Shown piece by piece: positions 1 through 5,545 of a DNA stretch of 5,545 nucleotides. The DNA comes from WHTB01 sp050699035. Lineage in GTDB: Bacteria; Actinomycetota; Actinomycetes; Propionibacteriales; Nocardioidaceae. The stretch covers positions 1-5,545 of the forward strand of contig JBOHDE010000241.1 in assembly GCA_050699035.1 (NCBI GenBank). Direction: 5' to 3'. The translations under genes and the position numbers were made by a program. The notes beneath the pieces were generated by a model. It was not told where the DNA came from, made no database searches, and saw only the letters and a list, made by a program, of their open reading frames with translations. Position 1 is the first letter of the stretch. Every line of letters starts with the position of its first letter.

Positions 1-1674
1 CAGGAACGTCGTGCCGTACGAGTTGAGCTCACGGATCATCTCGCCCATCCGCTCGACCAGCACCGGGTTGATGCCTCCGGCCGGCTCGTCCAGCAGGATC
101 AGCCGAGGGTCGAGCATCAGGATCTGGCCCAGCTCGACCAGCTTCTGCTGACCGTACGAGAGTGCGTGTGCCCGCTGGTCGCGGAACGCGCGCATGCCGA
201 CGAACTCAAGGAGTTCCTCGGCCCGGTCGGCCTCGGGTCCGCTGACCGCGATCCGGCCGAGCTGCTGCCAGGAGAATGACCGCTGCGGCGCGACGATGTT
301 CTCCAGCACCGTCATCTCGCCGAACAGCCGGGTGATCTGGAACGTCCGGCCGATGCCCCGGTGCGCCCGCTCCCACGACGGGAGTCGCTCGATCCGCTCG
401 CCCGCGAACGTGACGTCGCCGGCGTCCGCCCGGATCGTGTGGTCGATCAGGTTGAACACCGTCGTCTTGCCCGAGCCGTTCGGCCCGATCAGACCAGTGA
501 CCGATCCCTCCGGCACGGTCAGCGAGCATCCGTCGACCGCCTTCAGGCCGCCGAAGTGCTTGGTCAGGCCGGCCACCTCGAGCAGCGGCGGTGCAGCACC
601 GGGACCCCGGCTCACCGGCTCGGCCCGTTCGGCTCGCTGGGTGAGGGAGGCGAGGCTGCCGCCGGGACCGATGCGGGCACCGACCAGACCCGCCTTTCCG
701 GCCGTACGACGACGGTGCAGCAGCGACTCCACGGCCGGCAGGACGCCCTTCGGCATGAAGATCACGACCGCCATCAGCAGACCTCCGAAGAGGAACAGCC
801 GCATGTTGCCGCCGCCGAAGCTGTTGTTGGCGACCTCGTTCAGCGGCTCGATCAGGAAGGCGCCGAGCACCGGACCCCACAGGGTGGCCTTGCCGCCGAT
901 CAGCAACGACAAGATGATCTGCACGCTGATCAGGATGCCGAACATCCCGCGCGGGTCGATGAACGTCAGGTAGTAGCCGTAGACCGCGCCCGCCATGCCG
1001 ACGAACACGCTGCTGGCGGCGAACGCGATGATCTTCTCCACCGGCAGGTTGATCCCGATGGTGGCCGCCTTCGTCTCGTCCTCGCGGATCGCGATCAGCC
1101 CCATGCCGAGCTTGGTACGACGGATCCACCAGGTCATCAGCAACTGGATGACCAGGATTGCCAGCAGGGCATAGTAAAACGGCAGGTTGATGATCTCCCG
1201 GTCCCAGGACGGCAGCGGCAAGGTCAGGCCGGCGGTGCCGTTGGTGACACTCACCCAGTTGATCGCGATGACCTGCACCAGGAACAGGAAGGCGACGGTG
1301 ATGATGACAAACGCCGGCCCGCGCGAACGCAACGAGACCAGGCCGAGCAGGACGGCGACCGTGGCGGCCAGCACGCCTGCCACCGGCACCCACAGCCACG
1401 GCGACACCGACTCGAAGCGAGTGGCGAGCACGCCGATGGTGTACCCGCCGAGACCGATGAACGCGCCCTGCCCCAGCGACACGTACCCGGCGAACCCGGT
1501 GATGATGTTGAGGCCGCTGGCCCCGACCGCGAAGACCAGGGACAAGATGACCATGTTCTGGTAGTACGCGTCGTCGGTCAGCAGCGGGAACGCCGTCAGC
1601 AGGGCGAGAGCGACCGCAGCCAGCATCCGACCGACCCACAGCGGGTCGGTGAGCGCCTGCATCGACTTGGTCAT
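1..1674 (-). CDS. LivM-LivG fusion: branched-chain amino acid-type ABC transporter permease/ATP-binding protein (3' end cut by window)
   Basis: A single frame of 558 codons runs without a stop from ATG at 1674 off the left edge. Residues 1 to about 320 are a LivM-type inner-membrane permease of roughly eight hydrophobic segments. They carry the family's GFAGYVSLGQGAF motif (60-72), the cytoplasmic loop AIREDETKAATIGI (about 195-208) and GGKATLWGPVLGA (260-272). After FMPKGVLP (306-313) comes a basic, Gly/Ala-rich linker (about 320-362). A LivG-type ATPase follows: Walker A GPNGSGKT (397-404), Q-loop Q446, signature LSYGQQ (505-510), Walker B LILLDEP (525-531) and D-loop region AGGINP (532-537). 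The H-loop histidine and roughly 60 C-terminal residues lie beyond the window. The protein should form half the membrane channel and power import. Its ATG overlaps the upstream permease stop as ATGA; no good Shine-Dalgarno is seen, so translational coupling is likely. Fused permease/ATPase proteins are known in this family. The transported substrate is not determinable. Confidence 0.93.
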   Translation of the reverse strand, partial: MTKSMQALTDPLWVGRMLAAVALALLTAFPLLTDDAYYQNMVILSLVFAVGASGLNIITGFAGYVSLGQGAFIGLGGYTIGVLATRFESVSPWLWVPVAGVLAATVAVLLGLVSLRSRGPAFVIITVAFLFLVQVIAINWVSVTNGTAGLTLPLPSWDREIINLPFYYALLAILVIQLLMTWWIRRTKLGMGLIAIREDETKAATIGINLPVEKIIAFAASSVFVGMAGAVYGYYLTFIDPRGMFGILISVQIILSLLIGGKATLWGPVLGAFLIEPLNEVANNSFGGGNMRLFLFGGLLMAVVIFMPKGVLPAVESLLHRRRTAGKAGLVGARIGPGGSLASLTQRAERAEPVSRGPGAAPPLLEVAGLTKHFGGLKAVDGCSLTVPEGSVTGLIGPNGSGKTTVFNLIDHTIRADAGDVTFAGERIERLPSWERAHRGIGRTFQITRLFGEMTVLENIVAPQRSFSWQQLGRIAVSGPEADRAEELLEFVGMRAFRDQRAHALSYGQQKLVELGQILMLDPRLILLDEPAGGINPVLVERMGEMIRELNSYGTTFL

Positions 1675-2555
1675 GCGGCCACGGCGTCCGCACGGAGCCG
1701 GCTGCCGAGCAGGCCCTGCGGACGGACCAGCAAGACGACGAACACGATCGCGTACGGCACTGCGGTCGCCCATGACGGTGAGACGTACGCCGACGTCAGG
1801 GTCTCGCCCACCCCGAAGATGAGTGCACCGAGGACGGCGCCCCGCATGCTGCCCATCCCGCCCAGCACCACGATCGCCAACAGCCGGGCGATCCACTGGT
1901 AGTGGGCACCGGGGACGAACGGGTACAGGATGCCGACGATTGCACCACCGGCTCCGGCCGCGGCGATGCCGAGCGCGAAGACCAGGGCGGCGACCGCGGT
2001 GACCTTGATGCCCACCAGCGCGGCACCGTCCGGGTTGACCGACGTCGCTCGGATCGCCCGTCCCAGCCAGGTCTTGGTCAGGACCGCACCGAGGGCGAGC
2101 AGGACGAGGACCGCGACGACCCCTCCGTACACCTGGGCCTTCGGCAGGAACAGTCCGCCCACCGTGAACGACTCGTCGCCGTAGCTCGGTCGGATCGCGG
2201 TGGAGTTGTTGCCCCAGATCGTGCCCATCACGGCCTCGAGCACGAGCGCCAGACCGAAGGTCAGCAGCACCGTGGACGCCATCGGCGCGGTGCGTAGAGG
2301 GGCCGCGACCGTCTTGTACGTGACCCAGCCGATCGCGAAGATCACCGGGGTCGTGACGAGGATGCCGAGCAGCGGGTCGATCCCGAGTAGGTCCCACAGT
2401 GAGTATGTGATGAACGCCGCGAGGATCAAGAACGCGCCGTGCGCGATGTTGATCACGCGCATGACCCCGAAGATCAGGGTCAGGCCTCCCGCGACGAGTG
2501 CGTACACGCCGCCAAGGAGAAGGCCGAGAGCCAGATTCTGGACCAGCTGGGTCAT
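1671..2555 (-). CDS. LivH-type branched-chain amino acid ABC transporter permease
   Basis: This 294-residue integral membrane protein is the second permease of the importer and should pair with the LivM half of the neighbouring fusion. The N-terminus carries the LivH hallmark GLLLGGVYALVAGGLTLIFG (11-30) followed by RVINIAHGAF (33-42). A cytoplasmic coupling loop, GRAIRATSVNPDGAALVGI, lies at 165-183, and GGMGSMRGAVLGA (232-244) is the conserved late-helix motif. The length is normal for the family. The frame is open upstream to 2690, but the ATG at 2555 is chosen. It begins exactly at the family's N-terminus, has a GGAGG nine bases upstream (2569-2565), and shares one base with the stop of the binding-protein gene (TGATG). 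The extra upstream stretch is Arg-rich and antisense-like, and it overlaps the 3' end of the binding-protein gene. The 3' end overlaps the next start (ATGA). Family assignment is secure; substrate is not. Confidence 0.95.
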   Translation of the reverse strand: MTQLVQNLALGLLLGGVYALVAGGLTLIFGVMRVINIAHGAFLILAAFITYSLWDLLGIDPLLGILVTTPVIFAIGWVTYKTVAAPLRTAPMASTVLLTFGLALVLEAVMGTIWGNNSTAIRPSYGDESFTVGGLFLPKAQVYGGVVAVLVLLALGAVLTKTWLGRAIRATSVNPDGAALVGIKVTAVAALVFALGIAAAGAGGAIVGILYPFVPGAHYQWIARLLAIVVLGGMGSMRGAVLGALIFGVGETLTSAYVSPSWATAVPYAIVFVVLLVRPQGLLGSRLRADAVAA

Positions 2556-3787
2556 CAGCTGGCGCCTCCAGGCTGCCAGCCGATCTTGATCTCGCTGGTG
2601 GCCGCGTCCTCCGGGAGTACGATTTCGGCCTTGCCGTCTTGCCATTGGCCGATCAGGAACTCGCCGGTCGGGGCGCCGGTCTCGTCCCACGACAGCGGCC
2701 CGAGGATCGTGTCTACCTCGTTCTCGTGCAGCCAGTCCGCGAGTGCCTCCTGGTCGTCGACGCTGTCGACCGCCTCGACGGCTGCCTGCAGCACCTCGCC
2801 GGTCGCGAAAGCGTCGGCGGCATCCTCCGGTACAGAGCCACCGCCGAACATCTCCTCGTACTTGGCGACGAACTCCGCGTTGCCCGGGGTGTCCGCGTCA
2901 GGGGAGTGGCTGACGGCGTACAGGACGCCCTCGGTGTTCTCCTCGCCGATGCCGTCGACGAACTGGTCGCCGAAGGAAGGCGCGTTGGTCTGGTAGAACA
3001 TCGAGGGCGTGAAGTCGGCCTTGAGCATCGACCGGGTCAGGCCGATGCCGTCCTCGAACTGCGCGCCGTGCACGACGAGGTCAGGGGCCGCACTCTTCAT
3101 GGCGTTGACGATGGTGTCGAAGTTCTTCGTGTCGATGGCGTAGGTCTCCTGGTAGACGGTCTCGATGCCCGCTCCCTCGAGGATCGTACGGATGCCCTCG
3201 ACGTTGGGCGCCGCGAACGGGTCGTCCAGGGTCGGGTATGCCGCGGTCTTCGGCCGCTGGTCCTCCGGGAGCTGGCTGATCCAGTCTGCGAAGACCAGGC
3301 CCTGCTTGTCGGCGGTGGCCTGCTGAGCGAAGAAGAGGTATTTGAAGTCGCGCGCGAAGATCTCCGGAGAACCGCCGGCCGGCTCGACGTAGAGCATCTG
3401 GTTGCGTTCGGCGACCGAGGACGCCGGCAGGTTGAGCAACGAGGAGAACGTCCCGAGCAGCAGGTCGACCTTGTCCTGGCTGATCAGCGCGTTGTAGTCC
3501 GCGACCACCGTGTTCTGGTTCGAGGCGTCGTCCTTGACCACGAGCTCGACGTCACGCCCCAGCAGACCGCCGTCCTCGTTGACCATCTCCTGCCACACCT
3601 TGTAGCCCTGCTCGGCCGCCTTGCCGGGCTGGGAGAACTCTCCGGTCAAGGGGAGCGAGGTGCCGATCTTGACCGGCGCGTCGGACTGCCCTCCCGCCTC
3701 TCCACCTCCGCAGCCGGCGACCCCGAGCGCCACGACGGCGCCGACCACCAGGGTTCTCATCCGACGACTGGTCGCGACCTTCCGCAT
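2555..3787 (-). CDS. Solute-binding lipoprotein of a branched-chain amino acid-type ABC transporter (Peripla_BP_6-like)
   Basis: This 410-residue protein is the extracytoplasmic receptor that delivers ligand to the permeases. It has a lipoprotein signal peptide: basic RKVATSRRMR, a hydrophobic core, and lipobox VAGC with lipidated Cys26, followed by a flexible Gly/Ser segment. The mature domain opens with VKIGTSLPLTGEFSQPGKAAEQGY (about 39-62), typical of the type I Leu/Ile/Val-binding fold. It continues with NEDGGLLGRDVELVVKDD (70-87), the ligand-site loop GTFSS (112-116) and VEPAGGSPEIF (134-143). The ATG at 3787 is preferred because AGGAGG (3800-3795) sits seven bases upstream; the internal Met10 would remove the charged signal-peptide start. 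It is first in the operon, and its stop overlaps the permease ATG. Related receptors bind branched-chain amino acids, short amides, urea or aromatic acids, so the ligand cannot be named. Expression is probably controlled by the palindrome lying between promoter and Shine-Dalgarno. Confidence 0.95.
   Translation of the reverse strand: MRKVATSRRMRTLVVGAVVALGVAGCGGGEAGGQSDAPVKIGTSLPLTGEFSQPGKAAEQGYKVWQEMVNEDGGLLGRDVELVVKDDASNQNTVVADYNALISQDKVDLLLGTFSSLLNLPASSVAERNQMLYVEPAGGSPEIFARDFKYLFFAQQATADKQGLVFADWISQLPEDQRPKTAAYPTLDDPFAAPNVEGIRTILEGAGIETVYQETYAIDTKNFDTIVNAMKSAAPDLVVHGAQFEDGIGLTRSMLKADFTPSMFYQTNAPSFGDQFVDGIGEENTEGVLYAVSHSPDADTPGNAEFVAKYEEMFGGGSVPEDAADAFATGEVLQAAVEAVDSVDDQEALADWLHENEVDTILGPLSWDETGAPTGEFLIGQWQDGKAEIVLPEDAATSEIKIGWQPGGAS
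2565..2569 (-). promoter_or_regulatory. Shine-Dalgarno of the LivH-type permease, inside the upstream gene
   Basis: GGAGG on the minus strand lies nine bases before the ATG at 2555, within the last codons of the binding-protein gene. It decides the permease start against the longer open frame that continues to 2690. Confidence 0.75.
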
Positions 3788-3794
3788 TTCTCCT

Positions 3795-3800
3795 CCTCCT
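3795..3800 (-). promoter_or_regulatory. Strong Shine-Dalgarno of the solute-binding protein gene
   Basis: On the minus strand AGGAGGAGGAG precedes the ATG at 3787. The first AGGAGG (3800-3795) leaves a seven-base gap, which is ideal. It fixes Met1 over the internal Met10 and suggests high translation, as expected for a receptor needed in excess over its permeases. Confidence 0.85.
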
Positions 3801-3804
3801 GATG

Positions 3805-3820
3805 CCGCAATCGATTGCGG
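3805..3820. promoter_or_regulatory. Perfect 16-bp palindrome, probable LacI/GalR-family operator
   Basis: CCGCAATCGATTGCGG is its own reverse complement over 16 bases. Allowing one extra G on the right side, the symmetry continues outward (TGC on the left, GCA on the right). An even palindrome with a central CG and GCAA/TTGC arms is the known style of LacI/GalR-family operators (compare the PurR-type core GCAAACGTTTGC). It sits immediately downstream of the inferred transcription start of the transporter operon and five bases before its Shine-Dalgarno, a position suited to repression. There is no T-run, so it is not a terminator. The regulator is not encoded in the window. Confidence 0.65.
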
Positions 3821-3829
3821 GCACTCTGC

Positions 3830-3858
3830 AGTGTTGTGAACCGGGAACGGGCTGTCAA
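3830..3858 (-). promoter_or_regulatory. Putative sigma70-type promoter of the transporter operon
   Basis: On the minus strand a perfect TTGACA (-35, 3858-3853) is followed by a 17-base spacer and AACACT (-10 candidate, 3835-3830; three of six consensus bases). Initiation would fall near 3823, giving a leader of about 36 bases before the binding-protein ATG. The -35 match and the spacing are convincing; the -10 is weak, as is common in high-GC actinobacteria. This is inferred from sequence only. Confidence 0.55.
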
Positions 3859-3887
3859 GGGACGGCGGGAGTCAGGTCGCGCGTGGT

Positions 3888-3901
3888 TGCAAACGACTGC
3901 A
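3888..3901. promoter_or_regulatory. Degenerate second operator-like site
   Basis: TGCAAACGACTGCA matches the core CGCAATCGATTGCG of the perfect palindrome at 10 of 14 positions, including GCAA, CGA and TGC. It is itself partly symmetric, with the outer TGCA arms matching. The two centres are about 82 bases apart. This site lies upstream of the transporter -35 box and 51 bases before the oxidoreductase ATG. It overlaps a weak -35-like TTGCAA (3887-3892) for the plus-strand gene, with only CATCGT (3910-3915) as a poor -10 candidate. It may let the same repressor control both directions. Confidence 0.4.
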
Positions 3902-3942
3902 GTCTGCGGCATCGTCGTCGTGCGGCCACAGCGTCGCTCGAC

Positions 3943-3947
3943 GGAGG
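3943..3947 (+). promoter_or_regulatory. Shine-Dalgarno of the FAD oxidoreductase
   Basis: GGAGG lies four bases before the ATG at 3952 and one base before an in-frame GTG at 3949. The short gap favours the ATG over the GTG, and leaves a small chance that GTG at 3961 (13-base gap) is used. Confidence 0.65.
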
Positions 3948-3951
3948 CGTG

Positions 3952-5545
3952 ATGACATCGGTGGAAGGGTCCGGGTCGCCCAGCACACTGGAGCCGGGCA
4001 AGCCGGGCGAGCTGCCCGACAGCGTGGACGTCGTGGTGATCGGTGCCGGTCACAACGGGCTTGTGACGGCCGGCTACCTGGCCGCGGCCGGCCTCGAGGT
4101 GCTGGTCGTGGAGGCGGCGCCGACGCCGGGCGGCAACACCCGGACCGAAGAGCTCACCCTTCCCGGCTTCGCCCACGACTCCTGCGCCAGCGCCCATGTG
4201 CTCATCCAGTCGAACCCGCTGCTCAAGGACGACGAGCTCGGCCTGCTCTCGACCTACGGGCTCCAGTACGTCATGGCCGACCCGGCCGTCGTGTTCCCGC
4301 AGCCGCACGGCGACTCGCTGGTGATGCACCGAGACCTCGAGGCGACCCAGGCGGAGGTGGCCCGCTGGTCGGCGCGTGATGCGGCCGAGTTCGGGGCGTT
4401 GATCGCGGAGTGGCACGACGGTCTCGGTGCGGTCCACGGGAGATGGAGCTCGGGCCTCGACCTCGGCGCATCCGAGGCGGCCGGGCGCTACCTGGCCCTG
4501 CGTGAGCGCAGTGCGTGGGACGTCGTCCACGAACGCTTCACCGATCCGACCATCCGGTCCTTCGTGCTCTGGTTGGCGATGGCGACCATCCAAGATCCTC
4601 GTCGACCCGGCACCGGCTTCTTGCCGTCCTCGCTGACCGCCGGTCGGCTGAGCTTCGGCTGGGCCACCCCGCTCGGCGGCTCGAGTGCGCTGCCGGACGC
4701 GTTGGTCCGCCAGGTCCGCGACCACGGCGGACAGGTGGTCTGCTCCGCCGCCGTGACCACGGTCGAGGTGTCCGACGATCGCGCGGTCGCCGTACGCACG
4801 GCCGACGGCCGACGGGTCAGCGCTCGCCGGGGCGTCGTGTCGAGCGCCCACCTGGCCCTGCTCGCCGAGATGGTGGAGGGTGCTGCGGGGTTGGACGACC
4901 TGGCCCGGGCGCGAGACACCTGGCAGCCCGGCCTCAGTGTGTTCGCTGTGCACGCTGCCCTGCGGGGCGACCTGGCGTACCCCTCTCACTCCGGCTCGAT
5001 CGCCGCCGTGGCCGGCGGGCTCGGCAGCGCGGACGGCGTGGCCGCGCAGCTCGACGCGTTCCACCGAGGGCAGGTGGACGCGGAGGATCCGTGGCTGCTG
5101 GTCGTCGACCAGACCGTGGTCGACCAGGCCCGGGCGCCGGGAGGGGGAGCGACGTTCAAGATCCTCACCGTCGCGCCGTACACCCGCAGCGACGGTCGGA
5201 GCTGGGACGACGCCAAGGACGAGTACGCGGCGGCGCTGGTGGATCTGGTCCGGGCCCGGGTGGTCGGTCTCGGGCCGGAGGACATCCTTGCGCTGCGGGC
5301 CGAGTCACCCGTCGACGTCGCCGGACACAACCCGCACAACCTGGGTGGGTCGTGCCACGGCGGCGAGTTCCGCACGGCCGACGGCGTGATCGCGGGCTGG
5401 CCGACCTACCGGACCTCGGTGCCCGGCCTGTTCCTCACCGGCGCGACCACCCACCCCGGCGGCTCGGTCTCCGGGCGACCCGGCCGTAACGCGGCCCGGG
5501 CGGTCCTCACCGACCTGGGCATCGACCCGGCCACCGTGATGGGCC
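3952..5545 (+). CDS. FAD-dependent oxidoreductase, phytoene desaturase-like (COG1233 type), C-terminus cut by window
   Basis: 531 codons are visible and remain open at the right edge. After a Pro/Gly/Ser-rich leader (1-24) comes a Rossmann FAD-binding site: VDVVVIGAGHNG (25-36, GxGxxG) and, after the helix, VLVVE with Glu54 expected to bind the adenosine ribose. PGGNTRTEEL (59-68) is the motif after the second strand. Near the end, VPGLFLTGATTHPGGSVSGRPGRNAARAVL (490-519) matches the C-terminal FAD-contacting motif of this family. No signal peptide or membrane segment is seen, so it is probably cytosolic. The family includes carotenoid desaturases, but also many uncharacterised oxidoreductases. 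No carotenoid genes are nearby, so 'phytoene desaturase' should not be taken as function. The ATG at 3952 follows GGAGG (3943-3947) by four bases; GTG at 3949 is too close, and GTG at 3961 is possible but distant (13 bases). The C-terminal motif suggests only a short tail is missing. It is divergent from the transporter operon and probably co-regulated with it. Confidence 0.9.
   Translation, partial: MTSVEGSGSPSTLEPGKPGELPDSVDVVVIGAGHNGLVTAGYLAAAGLEVLVVEAAPTPGGNTRTEELTLPGFAHDSCASAHVLIQSNPLLKDDELGLLSTYGLQYVMADPAVVFPQPHGDSLVMHRDLEATQAEVARWSARDAAEFGALIAEWHDGLGAVHGRWSSGLDLGASEAAGRYLALRERSAWDVVHERFTDPTIRSFVLWLAMATIQDPRRPGTGFLPSSLTAGRLSFGWATPLGGSSALPDALVRQVRDHGGQVVCSAAVTTVEVSDDRAVAVRTADGRRVSARRGVVSSAHLALLAEMVEGAAGLDDLARARDTWQPGLSVFAVHAALRGDLAYPSHSGSIAAVAGGLGSADGVAAQLDAFHRGQVDAEDPWLLVVDQTVVDQARAPGGGATFKILTVAPYTRSDGRSWDDAKDEYAAALVDLVRARVVGLGPEDILALRAESPVDVAGHNPHNLGGSCHGGEFRTADGVIAGWPTYRTSVPGLFLTGATTHPGGSVSGRPGRNAARAVLTDLGIDPATVMG

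Larger units (their letters stand above)
3801..3913. repeat. Inverted 9-base repeat bracketing the divergent promoter region
   Basis: GATGCCGCA at 3801-3809 is repeated as its exact reverse complement TGCGGCATC at 3905-3913. The left copy overlaps the perfect palindrome and the right copy lies just past the degenerate operator. A shared CTGCAGT is also found at 3826-3832 and 3897-3903. The arrangement may be a remnant of a duplicated regulatory site or coincidence in a short GC-rich region. Confidence 0.4.

Noticed and set aside
206..1693. 495-codon open frame on the minus strand, rich in Arg, His and Gly
   Set aside because: It is a different frame of the same strand as the LivM-LivG fusion. 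Its composition is that of a GC-rich shadow, while the overlapping frame shows clear permease and ATPase motifs.
361..1902. 513-codon plus-strand open frame antisense to the transporter genes
   Set aside because: The translation is an Arg/Asp/Gln/His-rich low-complexity product with no recognisable domain, and it lies antisense to well-supported genes.
2498..3802. 434-codon plus-strand open frame antisense to the solute-binding protein
   Set aside because: It covers almost exactly the antisense of the binding-protein gene and has a shadow-type composition. The minus-strand frame has a lipobox, family motifs and a strong Shine-Dalgarno.
3805..3820. The palindrome as an intrinsic terminator or riboswitch stem
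   Set aside because: There is no loop and no following T-run on either strand, and a Shine-Dalgarno follows immediately. A protein-binding site explains it better.
3844..3870. GGAAC-containing stretch as an ECF sigma factor promoter on the plus strand
   Set aside because: No convincing -10 partner at the expected spacing; a short GC-rich match of this kind is expected by chance.
3757..5064. 435-codon minus-strand open frame antisense to the oxidoreductase and crossing the intergenic region
   Set aside because: No domain is recognisable and it is Arg/Gly/His-rich. It would run through the promoter region and into the start of the binding-protein gene.
5098..5130. Repeated GTCGACCAG within the oxidoreductase, giving VVDQTVVDQ
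   Set aside because: A short in-frame repeat inside a conserved part of the protein; no sign of expansion or mobility, probably chance.
4515..5489. 324-codon plus-strand open frame inside the oxidoreductase
   Set aside because: Alternative frame of the oxidoreductase with an extreme Arg/Gly content. The main frame holds the FAD motifs on both sides of it.

Overview
The window is GC-rich DNA with strong G/C preference at third codon positions. Its codon use, its lipoprotein-type solute-binding protein and its fused permease/ATPase suggest a high-GC actinobacterium. A Nocardioidaceae or other Propionibacteriales member is my guess from general style; nothing here fixes the genus.

Layout. The left two thirds (1-3787, minus strand) is a branched-chain amino acid type (HAAT/Liv family) ABC importer operon. 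It reads right to left: a lipoprotein solute-binding protein (3787-2555), a LivH-type permease (2555-1671), and a single polypeptide joining a LivM-type permease to a LivG-type ATPase (1674 to beyond base 1). The genes are packed with overlapping stop/start codons (TGATG, then ATGA), so they are almost certainly one transcript. The second ATPase (LivF), if present, would lie beyond the left edge. On the right (3952 to beyond 5545, plus strand) is a divergently transcribed FAD-dependent oxidoreductase of the phytoene-desaturase-like family (COG1233 type), nearly complete at the window edge.

The 164-base divergent intergenic region (3788-3951) is the most informative non-coding part. It holds a plausible sigma70-type promoter for the transporter (TTGACA, 17-base spacer, AACACT). 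A perfect 16-base palindrome, CCGCAATCGATTGCGG, lies just downstream of that promoter and ahead of a strong Shine-Dalgarno. A degenerate copy, TGCAAACGACTGCA, lies about 82 bases away on the oxidoreductase side. The palindrome looks like a LacI/GalR-family operator. The simplest reading is that one repressor, not encoded in the window, controls both uptake of a small molecule and the oxidoreductase.

No RNA genes, mobile elements, CRISPR arrays or convincing terminators were seen. Many long open frames antisense to these genes are by-products of high GC. I see no clear evidence for a wholly new system; the points worth following are the operator pair, the LivM-LivG fusion and the unexplained transporter/oxidoreductase pairing.
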